Below are positions 13,191-23,172 of a stretch of DNA of 64,000 nucleotides, piece after piece. The DNA is from Lepraria neglecta. Taxonomy: Eukaryota; Ascomycota; Lecanoromycetes; Lecanorales; Stereocaulaceae. The translations under genes and the position numbers were made by a program. The notes beneath the pieces are model-generated. The model was not told where the DNA came from and ran no database searches. It saw nothing but the letters and a program-made list of their open reading frames with translations. The DNA is taken from contig CM065651.1 in NCBI GenBank assembly GCA_033220425.1, positions 3,162,001-3,226,000 of the forward strand. Reading direction: 5' to 3'. Numbering within the stretch: position 1 is the stretch's first letter; the number at the start of each line of letters is the position of its first letter.

Positions 13191-13925
13191 CTACTCATTA
13201 ATTACAATGCTTTCCGGCACAACGCCCTTGACAGGCTTCACGTCCAGACCAGCAGTCGGCCCAAACATGTCCCTGGATCCAACATCTTGCCCATCAGACG
13301 CACCGAATGAAAGAAAATCGCGGAATATTGCTGAGTCATCGGCATCATCCAGGCCTATGGTGTACTTGCTGGGGTCCTTTTCCTTCGCAGACGTCAAAGC
13401 CTGAGGAGAAGCTTGGTTGTCCGTGGACTCCTCTTTGACCGCCTCGCCCTTGATCTTTTTCTTGGGAGGCTCAGGCTTGACCTTGCTAAGGCCCTCGTCA
13501 TCATCCGTGTTTGTATTCGTTTCCACAAACTGTGCATGCTTCCGCTTTTTGCTGGACGCGGGGTTCGTGGGGTTCGTAGCCGTGGCTGAGGACGAGGTCT
13601 TGGGTTTGGTAGAGGGAATTGGAGTGTCGGCAATGGTAGAGTTGGTTTGATATATCCCGTGCGCCTTCATCATACGTTCATAGCGTTTCGCGCTATAACC
13701 ACTATTAGAATCTCTAGTTGGAGAGGATTGTTCCAGGTGTGAGACGTACGCGGCGCCCTTGGAGCAGATATCACATTCCATCCGAACAGCTTCGAAATCG
13801 ACCTAAGTCCGAGTCAGCTAAGCAAGAGAGATGATGAGGTGAGTTGTACTTACTTTGCCATTGTTGGAATAACGGATGCAGCTAATTAGGAATTTAAACT
13901 GTTCTTCGTTACTGGCCGGAGCCAT
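13191..13925 (-). CDS. SANT-like paralog 3 (VDF / KRYERMMK type)
   Basis: Function unknown. Exons 13925-13854, 13802-13750 and 13692-13191 give 208 residues. The domain is MAPASNEEQFKFLISCIRY ... NGKVDFEAVRMEC ... SKGAAAKRYERMMKAHG. It lacks the leading Trp of other members but has the same helix-[VLI]-[DN]-[FYW]-helix-basic-helix layout. Intron 1 falls in phase 0 just before VDF, the position used by paralogs 4, 5 and 7. Intron 2 (13749-13693) is 57 nt and has no stop, so an unspliced reading stays open and hides it; splicing restores GAAAKRYERM. The tail is Thr/Pro-rich, then basic/acidic with VKPEP, IKGEA and VKEES motifs. An upstream in-frame ATG at 14042 would add 39 Thr/Lys-rich residues; I prefer 13925 because the domain starts there. 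Confidence 0.82.
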
Positions 13926-14301
13926 TTGGGAGAACGGTGCTGGGGTGGCTCTGGGTTTCAAGGTCGTCACTGAGATTCTTGTCTTCTTCAAGGTCGTCGC
14001 CGAGAGTCTTGTCGCCTTCAACGTAAACACGAAAGTGACCAAGGAGCTCTTGCTGCTGACGGTTGATGGCTTGGAGGGTTGCGAATTACTCGTTGAGGTC
14101 TTTAATGAAGGCTTCTTGGCGAGCTGAAAGAGCTTGAAGGGAAGTAATGACGGCTTGCTGGTCAGCGATGATGTCTCTGAGGTTGGCGATGATGCGATTT
14201 GCTCCTTGACAGGTGGGTAAGTGGAGGGGATCTTCTAGGTCAGAAGGGGAGGTGGTGAGGTGACAGGTACTGACTACGAAGTAAGTTGACCATTGTCGCA
14301 T
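13909..14301 (-). pseudogene. Small coiled-coil reading frame broken by one stop
   Basis: From ATG 14301 a frame of 71 codons ends at TAA 14088-14086, and the same frame then stays open for 58 more codons to TAA 13911-13909. Both parts look helical and Gln/Glu-rich (IIANLRDIIADQQAVITS, LSARQEAFIKDLNE, then ATLQAINRQQQELLGHFRV), with an acidic end (GDKTLGDDLEED). A possible intron (GTAGTC...CAAG) could replace the Ser/Thr-rich start. It may be a recently broken small gene or one that truly ends at 14086. Its end overlaps the paralog 3 start region. Family unknown. Confidence 0.35.
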
Positions 14302-15049
14302 AATATGTATGCTGAGGACTGCTAAAGAAGCTAGGAATGCAGGTTTGTCAAAGCTGGTCGTGCCAATGGTGTGTCAATAAGTGGTTATGCGAGAGCAAAC
14401 TTGTTAGGGACAAAGACGAGTGAAAGAGGTGAGGGTGTTTACCTCCCGCAGCTTTCAGGGCTCGGAGCTCCGCAGCGCCTAGCCGCATTTAGATCCTTTA
14501 CTACTATGGGGCGTACGGCAATTGGCATAGCTATGCACGCTTGGTTATGGATGGGATTCTGTGCTGTGTACTACCCTTTACAGCTGTGATCGTACTGGGC
14601 TGTTGTTCTGTGATGCAAGGCCTGGCACGGGAGTATCGACGACTAAATCACCAGGGCTTTGGGATAAGTACCTCTTTCAATTAGAATACGAGCATGGGAT
14701 GCAAACAGCAATTGCGTTGGACGTCTTCTCTTCTACCTAGACCACCAATGTTCCACCGCAACAAGCACGACCTCAAGGCCACAAGGGCAAGACACAACGC
14801 AAGATTTCCAGCCACACCAATAGTTCGCTACACCAAAGTGACCCTCCTGTCCGATGTGTGGAGAGCGTTTAAGCGTATTCGTCGACTTCGCCGGCTAGTA
14901 ACCCGTTAGTGTGTATTTTGCCGAAGTCAGGTTGAAAAGAACTGACACTCTGGCTGCTCCTACTTGACACCAATCGCAGCATCATCCGACCCCAATCCAT
15001 TATCTTTCTGCTCCAAAACGGCCTTCTTGGAGCTGGCATCTGTAGACTG
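14302..15049. other. Spacer between paralogs 3 and 4
   Basis: I see no independent gene. Near 15010-14965 the minus strand reads DASSKKAVLEQKDNG and an acidic end to a TAG. This looks like the original last exon of paralog 4 (see that entry). Confidence 0.4.
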
Positions 15050-15593
15050 TTAGCTTGGATGTCTCCCCTCATCATCATTGACTGCGGCGAATCCACGCTT
15101 CTTTAGAGTTGACTTGGTCATGGCGCCGGCTCCTTCAGCACCAGAGATCTTCTGAATCAGACGACGAAAGCAGGTGCGGGCGTTGGATTTGTCCGTATAG
15201 CCGTATTCTTTGGCGACATTTTCGAAGTTGACCTGGGTTGTTTGGTCAGACAAAGTCTTGAGAAGAGCAGGATATGTGGCCGAGAACGGGCAAACAGCCC
15301 AGAGTTGGTGCAGAAGAAGACATGGGAGGAGTAGGATAAGGAGCCAACCCCCGGGAAACAGCGCAGAGTTGGAGCAGAAGAAGACATGAGTAGAGCAGAA
15401 TAAGGGGCCGAGTCCCAGAAAAGAGCCCAGATTTAAGCTACAAGACGTTGTGGTAGGAGCAGGCGGAGGGGATCAATCCAAGAAGAGCGCGCCAGCTGAT
15501 TCTGGAGGCGGTTAGGTGAAGACCAACTTAAAGAGAGCTTGTGCTTACCAGATCGCCAATATCGCCCGTGAGTTTCTTAAGGACGACGTGCAT
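15050..15593 (-). CDS. SANT-like paralog 4 (VNF type), probably truncated
   Basis: Function unknown. Exons 15593-15549 and 15232-15050 give 75 residues: MHVVLKKLTGDIGDL, then VNFENVAKEYGYTDKSNART-CFRRLIQKISG. The phase-0 intron just before VNF matches paralogs 3, 5 and 7. Two oddities suggest decay. First, the frame upstream of the chosen ATG continues the domain (TTLSDRDLAL) but the natural start ATG (about 15648-15646) is one base out of frame. Second, the expected donor for a last exon at about 15010 reads GAGGGGAGAC instead of a GT, so the frame runs to a TAA at 15050. It may be a pseudogene or a short functional domain protein. The 316-nt intron carries a 64-bp tandem repeat. Confidence 0.5.
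15259..15427. repeat. 64-bp tandem repeat inside paralog 4 intron
   Basis: CAGAGTTGG-(T/A)-GCAGAAGAAGACATG recurs at 15300 and 15364 with an exact 64-bp period, and a third partial copy lies at 15259-15299. The copies differ by scattered substitutions. The repeat accounts for over half of the unusually long 316-nt intron. Confidence 0.75.
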
Positions 15594-16160
15594 CAGGGCA
15601 AGGTCGCGGTCGCTGAGAGTAGTAATTGTGGGTAGTGGAATCGGTCATCGTCGGTAAGTGAGGTTTCGGCTACATATGTTGTGAGCAGCTGTGCAATTGT
15701 GATGAGGACTCGGGGTGATACTTACGATTGATGTATGTTTGCTTGAGCAAGCGATTCTGGGTAGCGAGCGCTGTAAGTGGAATCCTCGAAGGGAGGGAGG
15801 TTAGAAGGTGGATGGTGATGAAGGAAAGTGAGAGGGCGATTGTGAAGTATTTGATATCACCCGATTTCCACTAGCCAAGGCTAAACCTATTACAGTCAGG
15901 TCTTCGCCTCTCATCAGGACGTTTCGAAAGGTCTCGCAGCAATGAATGCTATCTGATCGAGGGTGGCAAGCCGGCTAGGCTTCCCTGCTGAGAGGCAAAC
16001 TCCCCCTATGCTGTATGCCTGACCCGCTTTCAAGATAGCACTTCAAGCAATGGTATAATATGGACCAGTACATCTCGTAGGAACATCAGATCGCAGGAAG
16101 CCTCCCTTGTTCAATGTAGTATAAGCTCTATCTAATTCTAACAACGGCGGCGTACAGTGC
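15594..16160. other. Upstream region of paralog 4
   Basis: This spacer includes a candidate 5' leader intron for paralog 4 (GTAAGTATCACC at about 15726 to ATATGTAG at about 15673, minus strand). No gene was seen in the remainder. Confidence 0.4.
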
Positions 16161-16905
16161 TTAGTCCTCCCACGCAGGTTCTGGCTTTACAATTGGCTCT
16201 TTGATGTCTTCGGCATCCTCCTTTGCAACGGACAGCTCCGGAGAGAGCTGAGGAGCTGCCTTGTCTGCTGGGAAAGGAGCCTCAAAAGCCTGCTGATTGT
16301 GGGAAGGCGCCTCTGGAGACATATCCTGCGTCGCTCCGATATTTGTATCTCCTGCGTTCGCCCAAGATACCTCGTCTTCCTTCGTCTCCTCTTTGACAAT
16401 TGGCTCTGGCTTCGCCTCCAGCTCAACATCCTGCATGATCTCATCCTCCAATCCTGGCTCGGCCTTGACGACCGATTCCCCCTTGATGATATCCTCCGCC
16501 TTGACCCCAGGCTCTCCCTTGACCATCGACTCCCCTTTTATACCAGACTCTTCCTGTCCGTTGGCGTTGGTGTTAGCGGTCTCGGATGAAGGGGGTTTGG
16601 CAGGCTTGGTCTTCTTGTGATGAGGAGCGGTAGGTCTGGGCTTGCGAGGCTGAGAGGCAGTGCCTTCCATTTGCTGTTTGAAACGAGAAAACCGCATGCG
16701 GGCAGCGTGGCCGTTCGTGATGTCTAGGCCGTTCGCGACCTCCTGCCAGTCAATCTATCTGGAGCATTAGCTGGCCATGTTGACGTGGGCTAGTCACGAA
16801 GGTCAAGCTTACAGATTTCAGGTCCAGCTGCTTCAGGATTGTGTAGAGGAACTTGGCTATCGCGCCATCTGTGGGCATGGTGCGGTTTCTTCGAAGGCTT
16901 GCCAT
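16161..16905 (-). CDS. SANT-like paralog 5, tail with many SUMO-type motifs
   Basis: Function unknown. Exons 16905-16813 and 16754-16161 give 228 residues. The domain is PTDGAIAKFLYTILKQLDLK ... IDWQEVANGLDI ... AARMRFSRFKQQMEG, split by a phase-0 intron just before IDW as in paralogs 3, 4 and 7. A basic linker (RKPRPTAPHHKKTKPAK) follows. The tail then holds at least seven psi-K-x-E motifs in about 120 residues (IKGE, VKGE, VKAE, IKGE, VKAE, VKEE, VKPE), the consensus for SUMO attachment, in an acidic Ser/Pro-rich setting. An upstream in-frame ATG at 16998 exists, but 16905 places the domain at the N-terminus like its relatives. Nuclear location is inferred. Confidence 0.83.
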
Positions 16906-18062
16906 TGCGGAAGGATTTTGCTTGATGTGAGGGTGTAGTGCGTGTCTTCTCTGAGGGAGTAGGGAACCAAGAGGAGCTGCACAGCTGAGTATATTCAAGG
17001 TGTACGGAGGATGTTAGGATTAATGATGGAGTGAAAAGGAGTGACAGGGGCCTAGAAATATGTGAGCTTCACGAACGCTAGCCCAGACACACTTAGCTGA
17101 ACGCTCTACAGTCCTCTGAGTCGCGGAAAGCAGCATCAAAGCGGTTCGATCTCCTTTCGGATGGATGCCTTGGCCTTTGTCGGTCGGGTTGTCGCATGAA
17201 GGGTGCACAGGGCTGTATGCAGATTTTCAAAGGAAAAAGACAAGATATCATCTGGAACAGCATCGTGCACTTGGAGACATTTGACTGGATATGAAGAAGC
17301 TTTGTAATAGTGCCTACGAGCCCGCACCAAGTCATGGATTCAAACATGTGCCAAAGACCAGGTCTTGTGAGTCATGAATCAAAACAAAACTATGATTGGG
17401 AGTAAGCACGCGCCTCAGAAGCACGTCTCCTGGTAGAAGAGGCAAAGATTGTATAGACTGATAGACTCGAGGAGCAGTACGTAGAGCTGCCTCCAAGGGC
17501 CTTTGGAGCCGGATTGTTGCTACAAGGGAGGTTCAATGAGTACACGTTCAGCCACAAATTAGGCCATGCGAATCATGAATTGGGACTACATGGGCATTTG
17601 GCCGCTGGTTAAGAGCCACTGGTAGATAAGGTCTTCGCGGTGAAAATGACTTAGAACAGTGCAAAACATGCTCCTCAAGCGCATAATAATTACGATGGAC
17701 CAGCCCATAGAACCGATCATCGCATGATCTCAGCTCCCATCTCTCCAAAGGCCTGATCTTACTACTCGAGGCCGATCGTAAGATTACAGGATAGCAACTG
17801 ATAAAGGAGCCAATCAGCGTTCAAGGCTGATATCAGATTCACTTAGAAGGTGATCTTTCCCGCAACTCCGGCATTCAAATCTTACCGAACCCATTTTTCT
17901 ACATTCACTTTCTTCCTCCAACTGAAACTTTTTCTATTTACTAGACCTATCAACAACATCAGCGCTCCGTCTTTCAACTACACATTTGACAACTTCGCAA
18001 CTCTAGTCATACGTCCAACTATCCTTTCAACGCTCATGTCCAATTGAATCTACGCCGCAAAC
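16906..18062. other. Divergent spacer between paralogs 5 and 6
   Basis: Paralogs 5 (minus) and 6 (plus) diverge from this 1.16 kb region. The right 200 bp is pyrimidine-rich (TTTCTACATTCACTTTCTTCC), typical of fungal core promoters. No gene was seen. Confidence 0.5.
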
Positions 18063-18590
18063 ATGGTCGGGAAAGTTTGGGATACTGAGAATAAGTTCAA
18101 GTTATTGCTCACTATCATCGAAATCTTGGACCCTAAGGCTTTGCCTTGGGGCGAGATTGCCGCTGCCATGGGAGAGGGTTACACTGTTGAGTCAGTCAAG
18201 TAAGTACCATGCAATCCTTAGTCTGTGCTCATTTTGCTGACAATGCATAGACAACAGTACAGCAAGGGTATCAAGAAGGGCTTCAAGTCTGGCGGAGCTA
18301 CTGATGCCAACGGCAACAGGAACGGCACTCCTACCTCCGCCAAGTCCACCAAGACTCCTGCTACCAAGGGTACTGGTAAAGGCCGCAAACGCAAGGCCGT
18401 AACCCCTGCTGTCGCTGAAGATGATGACGAGGAAGCTACCGTCCTGCTCGCCAAGAAATCTCGCAAGATAAAGCATGAGGACGCTGCGGAGGGTGAGGGT
18501 ATTGACCCCGCTGTTGACACTCTTGGTGCGGAAGTCTTCAAGGCTGATGAGGACTGCGAAGGAGGCGTGGGCCTCAAGCATAATAAGTAA
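18063..18590 (+). CDS. SANT-like paralog 6
   Basis: Function unknown. Exons 18063-18199 and 18251-18590 give 158 residues. The domain is VWDTENKFKLLLTIIEIL ... ALPWGEIAAAMGEG-YTVESVKQQYSKGIKKG. It closely follows paralog 1 in the LPW-[DG]-x-I block. Its intron, phase 2 after ESVK, is not shared with the others. The linker is Thr/Lys/Gly-rich (TKTPATKGTGKGRKRKA), followed by acidic residues and an IKHED motif. At the 3' end a perfect donor (AA|GTAAGT) overlaps the stop; splicing to CACCACAG would change only the last residues (HNK to HNNL). It is one of two members on the plus strand. Confidence 0.83.
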
Positions 18591-19684
18591 GTCACTTCAC
18601 ATCTATCTTCACTCCTCATTCACTGATACACCACAGTCTTTAAGGCGCCTAGGGTATCGCGCGGGCGACATGCTTCCACGCCGGCGACTAGACCTGAGAT
18701 CAATCACAAGCCTTTTTGTCACCATATGGATACGTTGTGCTTTTCCTGCTTGTATGAAGGATCGGGGGAGATAGGGGAAGTTATGTCTTATCGCTATTGA
18801 GCGACGCTGGTGACTTGAATGGTGGCGGAGGAACTGAGCGGCATTGGTTACATAGATAGCCACCACAAAGCAATTTCTGACATTTCCACTGCTCTCAAAT
18901 CTCCACTCTCCAGGTTTAGCCGTTTGCCAGCTTCCTCACAACTCAAAGTGCAACATGTTATTACTCGGCTAGACTCGTAATCGGCTGATTTCCTTGGTAT
19001 GTTGTCCACATGAATATGACACTTCCAATGCCCCTAACTTCTATCTTTGCATTTTGTCAGCTCTATGGAGCCCCAAAGCACCCATTCTTTCGCTGAGCGA
19101 GACTTGAGAATGACCGATATCCCCGGTATGTTGCATCTTGTTTTGAAGTCGTGTTGGAGATTCTGTCCTTTCCCCACAGCGCTAGTTCTTAGCGGGCGGG
19201 TTTCAAATGTCTGACTGTCGGGCGTCCTTGGATTTTTTTTCGGCTTTCGGCATTTGCAAATAGAACTAGTACTATTTGATCGGTACTGAGAACTCTGGCG
19301 GTTGGGCGACGGTAGCGGAGATATAGAGAGTCTTGCCAAAAAGCGCTAGTCTTGATTGAGGTTTTGAGGACTATGGCTGTCGGATTGCGTTGTGCTTTTT
19401 TAGTGCCTCCTAGCGTCTTCTAGTAGCTTTTTTCTGTGTGTTGAGGTTCTTCGGGAAGTCTTGCTGGGGGCGTTGACGAACCATTATTCGAGGTGGGAAA
19501 TAGTAGAGTTCATCATGTGTTGCATTGCGTCTACCACCAGCTAAGAGAGCTAGCTACCCATCATCATTTCAACGTCGCCATCTCCATTTCATCTGCTCAA
19601 GTCAGAGCATAATATTGCATGCATGATCTCAACGACGCTACTTCCAAATCCATCAAGCGTAGCATCAACCCCACATCCGTCCCC
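18591..19684. other. Convergent spacer between paralogs 6 and 7
   Basis: 3' flanks of a plus-strand and a minus-strand gene. All frames are short and no domain is visible. Confidence 0.5.
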
Positions 19685-20523
19685 TCAAACACCCTCATCC
19701 ATCCCAAAATACCCATTCCCATCCATCATCCCCGCAGCCATCCAGTACCCATCCCCATCCGCCACAACCTCTCCCTCTTCCAAGCCAGTGCCGCTCAAGA
19801 AGCTGCTCGTGCTGCTCTCGGACTCTTCCTTGATTCCCTTGACGGTGTTACCGCCTTTCTTGGTAGGAGTATTGTTCGTAGATTTGCTGACGCGGCCAGA
19901 GACGGTTTTGTCTTTCTTGGGAGTGGTGGTGGTGGTTTTTGCTTTCTTGGGGGTGCTGGTGGTGTCTTTGCCGCGGAAGGGGGCCTCAGGACGAGCACCG
20001 GAGTCGATTTCTTCTTTGAGGACGGCGGCTTCCTTTTTGATTATGCGGAAGCGGCCTTCGATGCTGTCGTAGGTGGCACCTAGGGAGGCGTTAGAGTTTG
20101 CTAGGAGGAGGAGGAGGAGGAAGAGCATAGTTGGCATTGGATTACTAAAAATGAAGGGAGGGGGAAACGTACCGTTGCCGTACATGGTGGCGATCTTGCG
20201 GTAGTCAAGCTAAAGGGGAATTTCTGTCAGTGATATACTTGGAAAAGGTGCATAGCGTTGAGCGGTGGCGGAGTGTGCATTCTTTCTGAATCCAAGCAAG
20301 GCAGGCGAGACGAGCGAGGAGAAGGTGGCTGCAAGGAGAGTGGTAGAAAGTACGAAGTACAGAGTATAACTCTCAGATGTTAGACGGTGAGACGCAGAGC
20401 AGACAATGCATTCAATTGGCTTGGACGTTAAGCAGAGTCATGACTTACCTTCATGTCCTGAGCTGCGACCATGGCAGCGAGGAGGCGAGTGAACGCATCG
20501 GGCTCCTTCCAGTTGACAGGCAT
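19685..20523 (-). CDS. SANT-like paralog 7
   Basis: Function unknown. Exons 20523-20449, 20209-20173 and 20079-19685 give 168 residues. The domain is MPVNWKEPDAFTRLLAAM ... MKLDYRKIATMYGNGATYDS-IEGRFRIIKKEAAVLK. It carries two shared introns: phase 0 before LDY (as in 3, 4, 5) and phase 1 at the Gly before ATY (as in 8, 10, 11), so it links the two intron classes. The middle exon is only 37 nt. The tail is Thr/Lys-rich (PKKAKTTTTTPKKDK) with an IKEES motif and a Met/Gly-rich acidic end. Intron 2 contains a short GGA/TCC run. This version of the domain seems the least diverged of the set. Confidence 0.87.
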
Positions 20524-21985
20524 GTTGAAAGACTAGTTGCGGGATTGATTGCGTCTTGTTTATAGGCTGATGATGTTATGAAAGGTTGTGGTTGTGCTCG
20601 ATGAGTAAGGTTTGTGAGGATCTGTGGTGAGGTAAGTGAGTTGGGGTCCGGGTGCAGAAGGTGAAGCTCTATGGGATGACGATTAGGAGACAGTGATAGT
20701 AGGAGAGAAATCGATCTCGAGGCCAGGCTCTTGACAGGAGTAATATGGAATAGACTCACTGTAGTGTAATTGATTGATGGAGATGTGTTTCAAGTTGTTG
20801 AGCCTTCAGTTGAGATGGGGGCCGCAGAATATGTGGCAAAATTTGCTATGAGATCACTGGATAAAAGTGAATTGTCTCCAGTTGTGCTCCAAGAGCAGCA
20901 CAGCAACTCTACCCGGGTTTGCACAAGCCAATGAAACATACGTAGCACAGCAAACGTAAGACACAGTACCTAGTATCTTGACCTGTTTGCTCGAGAAGTA
21001 CAGCAATTATTCGATCGAAGAGCACAGCAACGGAATGACAACAGACTCAGGGCAAGGAGGCAACACTTATACACAGCCCACCCTCCTCCCCACCAAGCCA
21101 CTAACATCCAACCAGAGGCCATGATGGTTTCTGGCACACTCGCCCAAATGCCGACATTCTCCTTTCCTTCTCCGCAGTACAACTCAGCTCGCAAACTGCC
21201 CAACTTGTCACAATGCCCCACGCTATCATCGCTATGACTCACACTCCTTCCTCGAAACTTGACGCATCACAATTTGAGGGGCATTCTAGGGTGTTTCCAG
21301 GAGCAACGTTACCTATCACATTCTAGAAGATTGGGCGTCGTCGAGTTTGGACTCGATCGGCATCACGCTAATGCAGGCGCCATGCTTCCCCGGAAAGCAA
21401 ACGTGAGCCGCGTTCTAGCGTGCTGAGCGACCAGGGATCGATTGGGCAGGAACGTGAACTGCCAGCAGAACGACACGGGGGGTCCCGGGAACTGGGGAAG
21501 CTAGGTGCCAGATTGGACCTGACGTTCGGTTGGGAAGGATTGCGACAGGAGATGTCGAGCTTGAAGATGCTGCTAAGTGTTAGGGAAGCGAGAGAAGTAG
21601 TTCTTCATGCAGGCATGACGAGCTTTGGAATCACTGATCGGGGAGAACTGTTTGCTCTTTGCAGCAAGCCGTCATGTAGCAAACAATCACATTGTGATGC
21701 AGTCTTCGAGTCCGCCCCTGCAGAGATTGGCGTTCTGCAGCTCTACAGATCTAGCGTCAACAGGGAACAGGGATGCTCGAACGCGTGAAACCGCGTAAAT
21801 CGGGTTCGCACTGCTGCAAGCACTTTACACGTAGACCCTTGTAGAAAGTGGGCTTAATCTAGCAACTTCGAGTCATAAGTGCAGGATTTAGATGGCCAAG
21901 GAAAGAGACTGCGAGACTTTGGTTGGGCTATCTGCAGAGCACGAGCATTGAGCTAAATTACATGTTGGAAAAGATCCACCACTGT
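20524..21985. other. Upstream region of paralog 7, no gene seen
   Basis: The only long frame (plus 21420-21788, 122 codons) has no domain and no supported splice sites. No RNA gene was recognised. Confidence 0.45.
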
Positions 21986-22320
21986 GATCTCGAAGCGTTG
22001 GAAACTTCCACCTTTCCGCCATTATTGCGCTGATAACGCTGAGAATGCGCATGAGCACATGCTAGAGATACATGAGATTGGCCCAGATCAATGGATCTTG
22101 AGCCTTTGAAACGTCCACTTCTGTCCATTACCGCCTTGAAAACGCCGAACATGCGTATGTGTACCACGTAAGAAAGCCGCAAATGTGGTAACGATCCATT
22201 ACCATGGCCTTGAATCGTGGAAAATGTCCACCTTTTCGTCAATTACCGCCTTGAGAACGCCAATGATATGCATGAAAACGTGGAAGAAAGCCACAACAAT
22301 GTCTCGTCACCATGAATCCA
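21986..22320. repeat. Degenerate tandem repeat, about 110 bp x 3
   Basis: Three successive units begin near 21986, 22094 and 22206. Each contains a gaatc/gatct-like start, GAAA-(A/C)-GTCCAC or CTTCCACC, CCATTA-CGC-TTGA-AACGCC, an ATGCGTATG-like block and CGTGGAAGAAAGCC or ACGTAAGAAAGCC. Units are about 108-112 bp and well diverged. The array ends about 20 bp from the stop codon of paralog 8, so it forms or abuts its 3' untranslated region. Confidence 0.65.
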
Positions 22321-22342
22321 TCTCGCAGTTGCCGGTAGTAGC

Positions 22343-23172
22343 TTAAGCTGCCACCTCAGTCTTGACAGCGTCAATCTTCTTTGCAACACCGAACTCCTCG
22401 TCGCTAGCGTAAGGGTCCTCGCTGTCGGACTTGTCGGTCCCAAAGACCTTCTCCCCATCAACATCAATGGCATTTACCCCAACGAAAGGATCCTCTAGAG
22501 CTTTATAGTCCTTTTTGGCGGTCTTACGTGGGGAGATACGAGCCTTCGTGACGCGACCACCGATAGTCTTCTCGCGCTTTGCTGATGGAGTCGGGCTGGT
22601 ATGAGCGGCGGCAGCGTCGTTTCTCAGTGTCCACGCCCTCAGCATCGGTTTCAATGGAATCCATGGTCTCATCATCGCTGCAGATATGTCAGTATTTGAG
22701 CCAAAAGTAGTATGTTCTTCGTCATACCTGGCATCATCCCTCAACATTCCGCCACGCTTTTTACCCTTGCCTTTGCCCTTTTCGCTGGGTACTATTCCTG
22801 CACGCTTGCCGATCTTCGGGGTATAGGCCTTTGCAGGAGAGGACTTTGACTCGGAAAGTCCCAACGCTGCGCCCTCTTTGCGGAGGACTCCTAAGCGGTA
22901 TTGGATAGCCGCGACGGGAACATTAGGACCTGGAAGTCACATTAGTGGGCAAATTTCCATTAAGTGTGAGCAAAAAATTGGGAAAACGCGCCCAACTAGT
23001 GCGGTCGTAGGTGTATCTTCCAAGTAATATGACAAACTACACGGGCAAACTTACCAAAAATAGCGGCGAGCTTTTTGTAGTCGAGCACCCCAGCGTGCAT
23101 AATCACCAAGGCTTGCAGCAATTTGGCATTGTTCTCCGGGGTCCATTTTACGGCCGGAAGTCCTTGAACCAT
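22343..23172 (-). CDS. SANT-like paralog 8, ambiguous internal splice
   Basis: Function unknown. Exon 1 is 23172-23055, exon 2 is 22929-22728, and exon 3 ends at 22343. The domain is AVKWTPENNAKLLQALVIM ... GVLDYKKLAAIFGPNVPVAA-IQYRLGVLRKEGA, with the phase-1 intron at the Gly shared with 7, 10 and 11. The linker is basic (KGKGKGKKRGG). The last intron has a good donor (22727), a TACTGAC branch site and acceptor CTGCAG (exon from 22677). That choice gives a plausible acidic stretch (SDDETMDSIETDAEG) but leaves the conserved-looking tail (GGRVTKARISPRK ... VKTEVAA) out of frame. Using a GAG acceptor 10 nt later (exon from 22667) gives an intact 214-residue protein. Either the later site is used or a one-base indel has occurred. 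The tail ends in a VKTE motif. Confidence 0.75.

Noticed and set aside
19623-20083. Two plus ORFs of about 150 codons
   Set aside because: Antisense to the Lys/Thr-rich tail of paralog 7.
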